Positions 34,693 through 43,184 of a DNA stretch of 64,000 nucleotides are shown here, piece by piece. This stretch comes from Paraburkholderia sp. FT54. Lineage in GTDB: Bacteria > Pseudomonadota > Gammaproteobacteria > Burkholderiales > Burkholderiaceae. Where the stretch lies: the NCBI RefSeq assembly GCF_031585635.1, contig NZ_CP134195.1, forward strand, positions 3,720,001 to 3,784,000, in the 5' to 3' direction. Position 1 is the stretch's first letter. Each line of letters begins with the position of its first letter. A program made the position numbers and the translations under genes. The notes beneath the pieces were generated by a model. The model saw nothing but the letters and a program-made list of their open reading frames with translations, was not told the origin of the DNA and did not search any database.

Positions 34693-35505
34693 TCAAGGAA
34701 TGAGCGCGTCGAACTCCGCAATCCTCCTCGCCCGCTCGATGACGGGCCGATCGACCAGTTTGCCGTCCACCGCGAACGCGCCTTCCGGATGCTCGCGAGA
34801 AGCCGTCAGAACGCGTGACGCCCAGCGGCGCTCGTCCTCGCTGGGTGCGAAGCCGCTGTTGACCGGATCCACCTGTCTCGGGTGAATGCACAGCTTGCCG
34901 CCGAAGCCGAAGCGCCGCGCGTTGGCCACATGCCCGGTCAGGCGCGTGAGGTCATCAAGCTCCAACGTCACCCCGTCGATCGGCGCGGGCAGGCCCGCGT
35001 AGCGCGATTCGATCACCATCTGCGAGCGCACATAGTCCAGTTCCGCGCCGAGCCCTTCGATGCCGGCATCGCCGCAAAAGTCCACCGTGCCGAACGCGAG
35101 CCGCATGACCGACGGCGCGCCGGCAATGTCCCGCATCGCCACCACGCCCGCGACGGTTTCGATCAGCGCTACGATCCGTATGCGGGACGGCAGCCGCGCG
35201 GCGACGTCGGCGAGTTGCCGCGCGCTGTCCGACTTCGGCAGCATCATCGTAGAAACGCCGGACGCGCCCACCATGTCCAGGTCGTCGAGATGCCACGGCG
35301 TGCCCACCGCATTGACGCGAACGATCAGCCGCGCGGGGTCCGCCGTCGCCAGCCAGCGTTGCAGGTTTTCGCGCGCGGCTTGCTTGGCCGCCGGCACGAC
35401 CGCGTCTTCGAGATCGATTACCACCGCGTCGGCGCCGCTGTCGAGCGCCTTTGTGAAGCGCTCGGGGCGGTCGCCCGGTACGAACAGATAACTGCGTGCG
35501 TCCAT
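34693..35505 (-). CDS. CitE-like CoA-ester lyase, candidate (S)-citramalyl-CoA lyase
   Basis: A 270-residue HpcH/HpaI-fold lyase. Motifs are RSYLFVPGDRPERFTKAL at the N-terminus, VIDLEDAVV (metal-binding aspartate/glutamate), ALIETVAGV and GKLCIHPRQV. CitE-like proteins of this length cleave (3S)-malyl-, citramalyl- or HMG-CoA. In the company of a CaiB transferase and a MaoC hydratase, (S)-citramalyl-CoA cleavage to acetyl-CoA and pyruvate (last step of itaconate degradation) is the best guess. It is the last gene of the seven-gene set, 33 bp after the GntR gene. Malyl-CoA lyase activity is the main alternative. Confidence 0.82.
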   Translation of the reverse strand: MDARSYLFVPGDRPERFTKALDSGADAVVIDLEDAVVPAAKQAARENLQRWLATADPARLIVRVNAVGTPWHLDDLDMVGASGVSTMMLPKSDSARQLADVAARLPSRIRIVALIETVAGVVAMRDIAGAPSVMRLAFGTVDFCGDAGIEGLGAELDYVRSQMVIESRYAGLPAPIDGVTLELDDLTRLTGHVANARRFGFGGKLCIHPRQVDPVNSGFAPSEDERRWASRVLTASREHPEGAFAVDGKLVDRPVIERARRIAEFDALIP

Positions 35506-35538
35506 GTTGTTCTCCTGACGGCACGCGGCGCGATGCTG

Positions 35539-36291
35539 CTAGTTCGCGTGCCAGTCGCGTTGAAACGTTTCGGAATAACTGTAGCGATCCGCCGGATGCA
35601 CGCTGATCGTCAGTTCGACCACCTGCGCGCGCCGGTTCAGATAGCGGCGGCACAACCACAGCGCCGGCGAGCGCGGCTTCGCGTTCAAACGTTGCGCCAG
35701 TCTCGCCGGCAGCGCGATCGCGCGAATTTCCTGCTGCACTTCGGTGATCTGCTCGCCGAACTGTTTTTCGATCAGCGTGTAGATCGGCACGTGGGTCCGG
35801 CCGCTCAGGCCTGCCAACGAGCGGAACGCCGGGTGGATATACACCTCGGTGTGGCAGATCGGCTCGACACTGTCCGGCGAACGGCGAATGCCCTCGGCCA
35901 GTAGCCAGGTTTCGCCTGGCTTTGCGCCGAGCCGTTCGAGCAGGTCGGCGTCGTCGATCTCGACGGTCTGCGTCGACGCGATCTCCAACTCCGTGTCGGT
36001 CGTATAACGGTGCAGGTCGCTTAGGCGCTCCATCACCTGACGGTATGCGGTTTCGCTCTGCGTGGCCTTCACTCGTGTACCGATGCCGGGCCGCCGGTCC
36101 ACCAGACCGCGCTGCTCGAGTTGCTTGATCGCCTGCCGCACCGTGAAACGGCTCGCGCCGAACTGCTCGCACAGCTCGAACTCGGTCGGCAGCAACGTGC
36201 CAATGGGAAACTGCCCGCCCTGAATCTCGTTCAGGAGCGTCTGTGCCAGTTGCATGTAGCGCGGCTGTTGCCCAAGGACTGTCGTGGCCAT
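35539..36291 (-). CDS. GntR-family (HutC subfamily) transcriptional regulator
   Basis: A 250-residue regulator with an N-terminal winged helix (about 8-75: PRYMQLAQTLLNEIQGGQFP, then FGASRFTVRQAIKQLEQRGLV and PGIGTRV). A C-terminal UTRA ligand domain (about 95-240) contains LLAEGIRRSPDSVEPICHTEVYIHPAF. This is the HutC subfamily. The start MATTVLGQQPRY at 36291 is preferred to an upstream ATG that would reach into the CaiB gene. It lies within the catabolic operon and probably senses the substrate or an acyl-CoA intermediate. A HutC-like palindrome sits in front of the operon's first gene. Confidence 0.88.
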   Translation of the reverse strand: MATTVLGQQPRYMQLAQTLLNEIQGGQFPIGTLLPTEFELCEQFGASRFTVRQAIKQLEQRGLVDRRPGIGTRVKATQSETAYRQVMERLSDLHRYTTDTELEIASTQTVEIDDADLLERLGAKPGETWLLAEGIRRSPDSVEPICHTEVYIHPAFRSLAGLSGRTHVPIYTLIEKQFGEQITEVQQEIRAIALPARLAQRLNAKPRSPALWLCRRYLNRRAQVVELTISVHPADRYSYSETFQRDWHAN

Positions 36292-36337
36292 CTGGATGTG
36301 CAAAGAAGTGGAAGAGCGGACGGTTGCCCGCCCGGCC

Positions 36338-37528
36338 TTATTGCACCACACCCGCCTCCCTCAGCAAAGCGATCCTTTCCGCGCTGTAGCCCAATTCGTC
36401 GAGCAGACGCTGCGTGTCCTGCCCGAGATCCGGCGCGGCGCGCGTCGGCAGCGGCTCGTCGACCCGCACCGGCGCGGCCACGCCACGCACCTTGCCGAAG
36501 CGCGGGTGCTCGGCATCCACCACGCATTCACGTTCGGCGACGAAAGGATTCTCCAGCGCCTGCTTGACGTCGAACACCGGCGCGGCCGGCACGCGGCCGC
36601 CGAAGCGTTCGAGCCATTGCGCGGTGGTCGCAGTCGAGAGCACTGCGTCGAGTTCAGTCTGCACCAGCTCGCGATTCGCAAGGCGCGCCTGGAAGTTGCA
36701 AAAGCGCGGATCGGTCACCCACGACGGTTTGCCGATCACTTCGGCGAGCACGCCCCAGAATTTCTCCTTGTTGCACATCAGGAAGATCCAGCCGTCCTGT
36801 GTCTTGTACAACTGGCTCGGCGTGAGCGACGGATGCGACGAGCGGTTCTCGCGTCCCGTCACCACGCCGCCGTTCAGATACCACGTCGCGACATAGGCGA
36901 GGTTATGCAGCGCGACGTCGAAGAGACTCACGTCGATATCGCGCCCTTTGCCGGAGGTCTTTGCATCGACGAGGCCGGCGAGCAACGCCATCGCCGCGGT
37001 GGTGCCAGTCATCAGGTCGATGATCGACAAGCCGAAACGCGCCGGCGGGCTATCAGGCTCGCCGGTCACGGACAGATAGCCCGCCTCGGCCTGCATCAGA
37101 TAGTCGTAGCCCGGCCACGCGGCGCGGCTGCCGCTACGCCCGTACGCGGACAGATGCGCGCACACGATCTTGGGATTTGCCTCGCGGAGCTGCTCGTAGG
37201 TCACCCCGAGTTTCGCCGGCAGATCGCCGCGCAGATTGTTGAACACCGCGTCGCTCTTCGCAACGAGGTCCAGCAACACCGCGCGTGCTTCGGGCTTCTT
37301 CAGGTCGAGCGTCAGACTGCACTTGTTGCGATTGAAGGCTTCGAAGAAATGGCTATCGCCCTCGCCGAAGAAATACGGGCCGACCGCGCGGCCGACGTCG
37401 CCGCCATTGCCCGGATGCTCGATCTTGATGATCTCCGCGCCGAGGTCCGCGAGATGTTGAGTGGCGAAAGGCCCGGCGCCATATTGTTCGATGGCGAGCA
37501 CGCGCACGCCGGAAAGGGGCAGGCTCAT
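36338..37528 (-). CDS. CaiB/BaiF (family III) CoA-transferase, candidate itaconate CoA-transferase
   Basis: A 396-residue class III CoA-transferase. Visible motifs are the N-terminal PLSGVRVLAIEQYGAGPFATQHLADLGAEIIKIE, the segment FFEAFNRNKCSLTLDLK, and SIIDLMTGTTAAMALLAGL, which contains the family's catalytic aspartate. It transfers CoA from a donor such as succinyl-CoA to a carboxylic acid. Itaconate is the likely acceptor given the neighbouring hydratase and lyase genes. The start overlaps the stop of the acyl-CoA dehydrogenase gene (ATGA), so the two are translationally coupled. Mesaconate, citramalate or another dicarboxylate cannot be excluded. Confidence 0.85.
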   Translation of the reverse strand: MSLPLSGVRVLAIEQYGAGPFATQHLADLGAEIIKIEHPGNGGDVGRAVGPYFFGEGDSHFFEAFNRNKCSLTLDLKKPEARAVLLDLVAKSDAVFNNLRGDLPAKLGVTYEQLREANPKIVCAHLSAYGRSGSRAAWPGYDYLMQAEAGYLSVTGEPDSPPARFGLSIIDLMTGTTAAMALLAGLVDAKTSGKGRDIDVSLFDVALHNLAYVATWYLNGGVVTGRENRSSHPSLTPSQLYKTQDGWIFLMCNKEKFWGVLAEVIGKPSWVTDPRFCNFQARLANRELVQTELDAVLSTATTAQWLERFGGRVPAAPVFDVKQALENPFVAERECVVDAEHPRFGKVRGVAAPVRVDEPLPTRAAPDLGQDTQRLLDELGYSAERIALLREAGVVQ

Positions 37529-38688
37529 ACCGGACTCCTTTCGATCAGTTGCTTGGCGATGATGATGCGTTGCATCTCGTTGGTGCCTTCACCGATCGTG
37601 AGCAGTGGCGCGTCGCGATAGAGGCGCTCGACGTTGTATTCCTTCGAATAACCGTACGCGCCGTGAATGCGCATGGCCTCGATGCTGTTTTCCAACGCGG
37701 CTTCCGTCGCGAAGTATTTCGCCATGCCCGCTTCCATATCGCAGCGCTCGCCGCGGTCGTACTTCTTCGCGGCCGCGTCGACCAGCAGGCGGCCCGCTTC
37801 GACGCGCGTCGCCATCTCGCCGAGCTTCAACTGGATTGCCTGATGCTCGCAGATCGGCTTGCCGAAGGTCTTGCGCTGCTGCGAATAGCTCACGGACTCA
37901 TCGAGCGCGGCTTGCGCGACGCCGACGCCGCGCGCCGCGACATTGATACGGCCGAGTTCGAGGCCGCCGAGTATCTGCTGCAGGCCCTTTCCCTCCACGC
38001 CGCCGATCAATGCATCGGTAGACACGTGATAGTCGTTGAACGACAACTCACAGGTATCGATACCTTTGTAGCCGAGCTTTTCGAGCTGACGGCTAACCTC
38101 GAATCCCGGCCCTTTCTGCACCAGCAACAAACTCATCCCTCGATGACGCGGCTGCGCCGTCGTATCCGTCTTCACCAGCAGCGCCAGCGTGTTGCCGTGC
38201 TTGCTGTTGGTGATCCACGTCTTGTTGCCGTTCACGATGTACTCGTCGCCGACGCGTTTGGCGGTCGTGCGAATGGCCTGCAGATCGGTGCCGCAATCGG
38301 GCTCGGTGAGACCGATGCCGCCGCGCCACTCGCCGGTGGCGAACTTCGGCAGGTACTTGCTTTTCTGCTCGGGCGTGCCGTTGCGTTGCACCAGCATCGC
38401 GAGAATCAGATGCGAATTGATGATGCCGCTCACCGACATCCACACCCGCGAGATGCGCGCGATGATCTGCGCATAGGTCCGCGTCGACAGACCCAGCCCG
38501 CCATACTCGGGATCGATGATGCAGCCGAACAGCCCCATCTCCTTCATCTTCTCGACGATCTCCGCCGGGTAGATATCGTCGTGATCGAACTTGTGGACGT
38601 AAGGACGCACCTCGGTTTCGAGAAAGCGGTCCAGCATGTCGAGAATCAGTTGATCGTTTTCCAGCGTATCGAGTTCTGTTGCAGTCAT
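37525..38688 (-). CDS. Acyl-CoA dehydrogenase
   Basis: A 387-residue FAD-dependent acyl-CoA dehydrogenase. Motifs include FGCIIDPEYGGLGLSTRTY, GIGLTEPDCGTDLQAIRTTA (FAD/substrate loop), ITNSKHGNTLALLVKT and the C-terminal HGAYGYSKEYNVERLYRDAPLLTIGEGTNEMQRIIIAKQLI. The start at 38688 follows AAGGA and gives the usual family length; the longer frame to 38838 adds unrelated residues. In this operon a methylsuccinyl-CoA- or other C5-acyl-CoA-oxidising role is plausible, since P. aeruginosa carries an acyl-CoA dehydrogenase gene (PA0879) in its itaconate cluster. Substrate unproven. Confidence 0.88.
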   Translation of the reverse strand: MTATELDTLENDQLILDMLDRFLETEVRPYVHKFDHDDIYPAEIVEKMKEMGLFGCIIDPEYGGLGLSTRTYAQIIARISRVWMSVSGIINSHLILAMLVQRNGTPEQKSKYLPKFATGEWRGGIGLTEPDCGTDLQAIRTTAKRVGDEYIVNGNKTWITNSKHGNTLALLVKTDTTAQPRHRGMSLLLVQKGPGFEVSRQLEKLGYKGIDTCELSFNDYHVSTDALIGGVEGKGLQQILGGLELGRINVAARGVGVAQAALDESVSYSQQRKTFGKPICEHQAIQLKLGEMATRVEAGRLLVDAAAKKYDRGERCDMEAGMAKYFATEAALENSIEAMRIHGAYGYSKEYNVERLYRDAPLLTIGEGTNEMQRIIIAKQLIERSPV

Positions 38689-38698
38689 GATGACGTCC

Positions 38699-40111
38699 TT
38701 AGGATGCGGTGTGTCCGGCAAGCGTGTCGGCGAGCGCGCGGGCCGGCCGTTCGTCGAGTTGCAATACGGCCTGGGCGATCTGTTCGGCAGCACTGTGGGA
38801 AACGCTGCGCTGTGCGTTCGCGTAAAACTTGGTGACAATGTCCTCGTTGCTGACGGGCCGGTCCGCGCAGCCGCGATTGATCGCCTCGCGATGCGCGACG
38901 CGCGAGCCGTCGCTGCGTTCCACCACGACTTCGCCGGTGTAGTGGCGCGGGAACGTCGTGTCGGGGTCGATTTCGTAATCGACCCGTGCGGCGAGCGCCA
39001 GCACCGCGGGATCGGCGAGCGCGGCCGGTTCGAGTTCGTCGAGCGTGAAGCGGCCCTTGAGCAACGCCGTCGCGACGATATACGGCACGCTGAATTGCGC
39101 GTCGTAGGCGGTCACCGGTTTGCGCTTCGCGTCGACCGGTTCGCACACGATCTCGACCGTGCCGCGCGGCACCTTGGCGACCACGCGTCGAATCGAGTCG
39201 AGCGAGCCTGCCGAAAAGCGATGCTCGCGATTTAGCGCGATCGCCGCGTCGGCGACCGCATGCGTGAAGTGACATGCGGGCAGCGGTTTGATTGCCACTT
39301 CGTCGATTTGCCAGGTGCTGCCGAGGCCTTCGGTGGCGAGTTCACGGTCCGCCGGGTCGAGCGGCTTGCCGAGGTGGCTGGCGTAGAGACCGAAGCGTCC
39401 TTCGTAGGCCAAACGCGGGCCGGTGAAGCCGTGCTTCGCGAGCGTCGCGGCGGTGATGGCCGAGGCCGCCGCGAAACCGGGATGGGCGCGCTTGGTCCAC
39501 GCGCCGTCTTCGAGGAATTCGAGGCTGCCGGCCGCCATCGACAGAACGATGCCTTGCGCGTGCGCCATGCGGGCTTCGTCGAGTTGCAGCAAACGCGATG
39601 CGGCGACCGCGCAGCCGAACGCGCCGACCAGGCCGGTCGGATGAAACCCGGCGTCGTGGAATCCGCCCTTCGCCGCCGACGCCACGCGCGTCGACACTTC
39701 CATGGCAACGATGTATGCGGCCAGCAAGTCCGCGCCGCTCGCGCCGTCGCGGTCGGCGAGCGCGAGCACGCAGGGCAATGCGCTAGTGGTCGAGTGAATC
39801 ACGCCGCGTGAATGCGTGTCGTCGAAGTCGAGTCCGTGAATCAGCACGCCGTTCATCATCGCGGAGTCGCGCAAGGCGAGTCGCCGGCCGTAGCCGATTA
39901 CCGGTGAAGCGCCGCTGCCGAGCTCGGAGAAGGCCGCGAGCGACACATCCGCATACGGATAACCACGCGACGCGAACGCAATGCCGACAGCGTCGAGAAT
40001 CAGATGCTTCGCGCGGGTTTGCACGGCGCGCGGTACGTTGCGCAATTGCAGGCCCAGGCCGAAGCGCGCGTACTGATCGGACAACGCGACGGAAGTATCG
40101 AGTGAAGTCAT
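38699..40111 (-). CDS. MmgE/PrpD-family protein
   Basis: A 470-residue MmgE/PrpD protein. Family hallmarks are DAVGIAFASRG, the LIHGLDFDDTHSRGVIHSTTSALP stretch with the conserved active-site region, and the C-terminal lid with YDAQFSVPYIVATALLKG. The family includes 2-methylcitrate dehydratase and cis-aconitate decarboxylase (the enzyme that makes itaconate in fungi and macrophages). Here it sits in a catabolic operon with CoA enzymes, so its substrate is more likely a branched C5/C6 tricarboxylate or dicarboxylate. It is 5 bp from the upstream MFS gene and 10 bp from the acyl-CoA dehydrogenase gene. Confidence 0.85.
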   Translation of the reverse strand: MTSLDTSVALSDQYARFGLGLQLRNVPRAVQTRAKHLILDAVGIAFASRGYPYADVSLAAFSELGSGASPVIGYGRRLALRDSAMMNGVLIHGLDFDDTHSRGVIHSTTSALPCVLALADRDGASGADLLAAYIVAMEVSTRVASAAKGGFHDAGFHPTGLVGAFGCAVAASRLLQLDEARMAHAQGIVLSMAAGSLEFLEDGAWTKRAHPGFAAASAITAATLAKHGFTGPRLAYEGRFGLYASHLGKPLDPADRELATEGLGSTWQIDEVAIKPLPACHFTHAVADAAIALNREHRFSAGSLDSIRRVVAKVPRGTVEIVCEPVDAKRKPVTAYDAQFSVPYIVATALLKGRFTLDELEPAALADPAVLALAARVDYEIDPDTTFPRHYTGEVVVERSDGSRVAHREAINRGCADRPVSNEDIVTKFYANAQRSVSHSAAEQIAQAVLQLDERPARALADTLAGHTAS

Positions 40112-40116
40112 GGAAT

Positions 40117-41502
40117 TTAACCTTGCTGGGTAGCGGGTAGCGAATCGGAGCTGGTGTCGAGGCTCGGCGAAATCCGCTCGAGTGCGTGCTGATTGGTTTC
40201 CACGCGCAGCAGCAGAATGCCGAACACCAGCAGCGCGAGGACGCCGCTCACCATGGCCAGCACGCCGGACACGCCGAACGAGTTGTAGAGCAGCACCGCG
40301 AGATACGGCGTGGTCATCGAAGCGGCGCGGCCGCAGACACCCGCCGTGCCGGTGCCACGCAGGCGCAGTTCAGTCGGAAAGAGTTCGGGAATGTAGGCGA
40401 ACAAACCGAGCGTGGTAACCGTGTAGATGCAGGTGATCAGCACGAAGCCGACGCTGCTGATCGCCCAGCCCGCATGCATGTTCGGATAGATGAAGCCCAC
40501 CACGATCGTGGCGATCGCAAAGATCACGAGACCACGCGCCCGGCCGATGCGGTCCGCGCAGAAGAAGCCGACCAGTGCGCCGCCCGGCGCGCCGAACGCC
40601 ATCAATGTTGTGAAGCCGAGCGACTGCACGATGGTCAGACCTTCCTTGACGAAGAAGGTCGGCAGCCATGCCACAAACCCATACACCGAAATATTCACGG
40701 CGACCGCCGTGAGAATCGCGACCAGTGTGCGGCCGAGCATGGCGTGTGAGAACAATGCGGAGAACGGCGCCTTCGGCACTTCGAGACTTTCCGTGCGTTG
40801 GACCGGCGGCAACGGACCTTTCTGACGCTGAACCTCGTGTTCGATGGCGGACACGGTGGCCTCGGCTTCTTCGCTGCGTCCGACCGATTCGAGCCAGCGC
40901 GGCGACTCCGGCATCCGGTGCCGCAGCACCCACACAATGATCGCGCCGACGCCGGCAATCGCGAACATATAGCGCCAGCCCAGATGCGGAATCACGACGT
41001 AGCCCACCGCCGTCGACACCAGCAAGCCGGAATTGATGATGAGCGCGAGCAAGGCGGTCCAGCGTCCGCGCGACGCGGGCGGGATGAATTCGCACAAGGT
41101 GCCCGCCGCGACCACCAGTTCGGCGCCGAGGCCGACGCCCATGATCAGCCGCAGCACGATCAGCCACATCATGTTCGGCGCGAAGCACGCGGCAATCGAT
41201 GCGAGGCCGAAGATCAGCAGGTTGGTCTGATACGACGAGCGGCGGCCGAAGCGGTCGCCGAGGTAGCCGGCAAAGCCCGCGCCGATCAGCATGCCGAGAA
41301 ACGTCACCGAGATGAACAGCGCGTTCAGCTTCAGATCCGAGAAGCCCGTTTTCACCATCGCCCCGAGCGCACCGGCGGCGAGATAGATGTCGAAGGCGTC
41401 GAGAAAGGCGCCCGCGCTGATGAGCCCTAGAACCTTCCAGTGAAAGGACGCGATGGGCAGGCGATCGAGTCGCGCGCCCGAATTGACGATACCGATAGCC
41501 AC
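40117..41502 (-). CDS. MFS carrier (AAHS/MHS-like organic acid transporter)
   Basis: A 461-residue, 12-helix MFS protein. Motifs are GAFLDAFDIYLAAGALG in helix 1, GYLGDRFGRRSSYQ in loop 2-3, and RLIMGVGLGAELVVAA in helix 4. The acidic residues in helix 1 (FLDAFD) are typical of aromatic or organic acid:proton symporters. The GTG at 41502 is preferred because AAGGAG lies six bases upstream. An ATG at 41523 would place the ribosome site inside the gene. In the operon it probably imports the C5 acid, taking the place of the TRAP carrier seen in Pseudomonas. Confidence 0.85.
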   Translation of the reverse strand: MAIGIVNSGARLDRLPIASFHWKVLGLISAGAFLDAFDIYLAAGALGAMVKTGFSDLKLNALFISVTFLGMLIGAGFAGYLGDRFGRRSSYQTNLLIFGLASIAACFAPNMMWLIVLRLIMGVGLGAELVVAAGTLCEFIPPASRGRWTALLALIINSGLLVSTAVGYVVIPHLGWRYMFAIAGVGAIIVWVLRHRMPESPRWLESVGRSEEAEATVSAIEHEVQRQKGPLPPVQRTESLEVPKAPFSALFSHAMLGRTLVAILTAVAVNISVYGFVAWLPTFFVKEGLTIVQSLGFTTLMAFGAPGGALVGFFCADRIGRARGLVIFAIATIVVGFIYPNMHAGWAISSVGFVLITCIYTVTTLGLFAYIPELFPTELRLRGTGTAGVCGRAASMTTPYLAVLLYNSFGVSGVLAMVSGVLALLVFGILLLRVETNQHALERISPSLDTSSDSLPATQQG

Positions 41503-41661
41503 CTTTGTCTCCTTGGTGTGCATGCGGCTGCGCGATGTTTGCACATGCGCTCGCCGCATCGCGACGCCTGATTGGGACGCCGCCGGAATCTGCGCGTTGG
41601 CTGCTCTTGCTGGCAGGTGTGCGCTGTTTTGCTGCTGGTTGTTCGTTCGCAGATTGTGCGG

Positions 41662-41683
41662 ACGTTCGAGCCGAACGTTCGGC
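41662..41683. promoter_or_regulatory. Nested palindromes between the MaoC and MFS genes
   Basis: ACGTTCG-AGC-CGAACGT (41662-41678) is a perfect inverted repeat with seven-base arms. It overlaps a perfect 14-base palindrome GCCGAACGTTCGGC (41670-41683). Both lie in the 216-bp gap between the first and second genes of the catabolic operon. Either an internal operator/promoter or a processing hairpin is possible; there is no T-run that would mark a terminator. Confidence 0.5.
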
Positions 41684-41718
41684 GGTTCACACCGGGCAAC
41701 GCGCGGGCAACGCGCCGC

Positions 41719-42219
41719 TCAATCGCCGACGCCGTGTCCGCGTGCCGGCACTAGCGCACTGCGCACGAAGTCCATGATCGGCGTGCCGTCCTGCTTGAAT
41801 GCGCGGGTCTGCACGGTGACGATCCCCTGCCCCGGACGCGACTTCGACTCGCGCTTTTCGAGCACTTCGGATTCCGCATAGATCGTGTCGCCGCAAAACA
41901 CGGGACCGGTCAGACGAATCTCTTTCCAGCCGAGGTTGGCAATCGCCTTGCCGCTGACGTCGTTGACCGACAGGCCCAGCACCACGGCAACCGTCAGACC
42001 GCTATTCACGAGCAGGCGGCCGAACTCGCTTTGGGCCGCGTAGGCGGCGTCGCAATGCATCGGATGGAAATTCATCGTCAGCAGCGAGAAGTGGATGTTG
42101 TCGGCTTCGGTAATAGTGCGCCCAGGCCGGTGTTCGTAGATATCGCCCACCTGAAAATCTTCGAGGTAGCGGCCGTAGCTGGCGCGAATGCGGTTCTTGA
42201 CTGCGACGTCGGACTCCAT
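41719..42219 (-). CDS. MaoC-family hydratase, candidate itaconyl-CoA hydratase
   Basis: A 166-residue single hot-dog MaoC protein. It contains GRYLEDFQVGDIYEHRPGRTITEADNIHFSLLTMNFHPMHCD, with the hydratase aspartate/histidine pair in the D-N-I-H...N-F-H-P-M-H segment. GLSVNDVSGKAIANLGWKEIRLTGPVFCGDTI follows, as in mesaconyl-CoA and itaconyl-CoA hydratases. AGGAG lies six bases before the ATG. As the first gene of the operon it likely hydrates itaconyl-CoA (or mesaconyl-CoA) to citramalyl-CoA, feeding the CitE-like lyase. Confidence 0.83.
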   Translation of the reverse strand: MESDVAVKNRIRASYGRYLEDFQVGDIYEHRPGRTITEADNIHFSLLTMNFHPMHCDAAYAAQSEFGRLLVNSGLTVAVVLGLSVNDVSGKAIANLGWKEIRLTGPVFCGDTIYAESEVLEKRESKSRPGQGIVTVQTRAFKQDGTPIMDFVRSALVPARGHGVGD

Positions 42220-42258
42220 GCCTGTCTCCTGTTACGAGGTAACTTGTCTGTCTTTGTT

Positions 42259-42276
42259 ACTTTGTCCGTACAAAGT
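42259..42276. promoter_or_regulatory. Candidate GntR/HutC operator in front of the catabolic operon
   Basis: ACTTTGT-CCGT-ACAAAGT is a perfect inverted repeat with seven-base arms, 40 bp upstream of the MaoC start. Its inner part TTGTCCGTACAA resembles HutC-type sites (TTGTNNNNACAA). A HutC-subfamily GntR gene is part of the operon, so autogenous control is likely. Confidence 0.65.
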
Positions 42277-42458
42277 GTGATTGAAGTATTGTCGTCGGAT
42301 GGGTGAATGTCAAGGCGACATTCCTGGGAAGGTGGGTGATTGGCGGCAAATGCGCCGCTAAGGCACGCCAGGACTCGGGACCAGGTTTATCCCTGGCAAG
42401 TCGTCAGCGAGTGAGATGAAACGCTCGCGCTACTTGTCTGAGCGACGCGCTAATAAAA

Positions 42459-42481
42459 AACCCCGCTGGTTGAGCGGGGTT
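42459..42481 (-). terminator. Intrinsic terminator of ssb
   Basis: AACCCCGCT and AGCGGGGTT form a nine-pair perfect stem with a five-base loop. On the minus strand the stem is followed by a T-rich run, so it terminates ssb, whose stop codon lies 33 bp upstream. The rest of the spacer to 42220 holds only the operator described separately. Confidence 0.85.
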
Positions 42482-42513
42482 CTTTGCATCGATTCAATGC
42501 AGGTGCGGACGAT

Positions 42514-43050
42514 TCAGAAAGGAATATCGTCATCCATCTCATCAAACCCGCCGCCGGCCGGCGCGCTCGGACGGCTTGCGCCGCCACCGCCAGCACCGCT
42601 GCCGCCACGCGCACCGCCGCCCGACACCGCGCGGCCGCCACCACCGCCGCCGCTACGCTCCGACGGCTCACCACGGCTGTAGCCGCCTTCGTCGCCACCG
42701 CCGCCCATCGAGCCGCCGCGGCCGCCCAGCATTTGCATCTGTTCCGCGACGATTTCCGTCGAGTAACGGTCGGTGCCGTCTTGCGCCTGCCACTTACGGG
42801 TACGGATGCGCCCTTCCAGGTACACCGACGAGCCCTTCTTCAGATATTCGGAGACGATTTCCGCGAGGCGGCCGAAGAACGAGACGCGGTGCCATTCGGT
42901 CGCTTCCTTCATTTCGCCGGACGCCTTGTCCTTATACCGATCCGTCGTTGCAAGGCGGATGTTCGCCACCGCGTCGCCGCTCGGAAGATAACGGACTTCC
43001 GGATCGGCTCCGAGATTGCCGACGAGAATGACCTTGTTCACGGATGCCAT
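42514..43050 (-). CDS. ssb: Single-stranded DNA-binding protein
   Basis: A 178-residue SSB. The OB fold occupies about residues 1-112 ([50 protein letters not shown]). A long glycine-rich disordered linker follows, ending in the acidic interaction tip DEMDDDIPF that recruits replication and repair partners. Length and composition match E. coli SSB (178 residues). It protects single-stranded DNA during replication, recombination and repair. uvrA lies 1.7 kb away, the classic ssb-uvrA neighbourhood, here with an MFS gene between them. The spacer to the upstream MFS gene is 134 bp. Confidence 0.97.
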   Translation of the reverse strand: MASVNKVILVGNLGADPEVRYLPSGDAVANIRLATTDRYKDKASGEMKEATEWHRVSFFGRLAEIVSEYLKKGSSVYLEGRIRTRKWQAQDGTDRYSTEIVAEQMQMLGGRGGSMGGGGDEGGYSRGEPSERSGGGGGGRAVSGGGARGGSGAGGGGASRPSAPAGGGFDEMDDDIPF

Positions 43051-43184
43051 GAGTTTCTCCTGTTGATTCCGTTACGGGCGGCGCGGCAATACATGTTCGC
43101 GTTTCAGGCCCGGCAGGCCCGAGACCGGAACTGCGCCTCTGCCCGCCGCCGGGTGAGTGCTGGGTGAGTTCGGGATGCGCCGTA

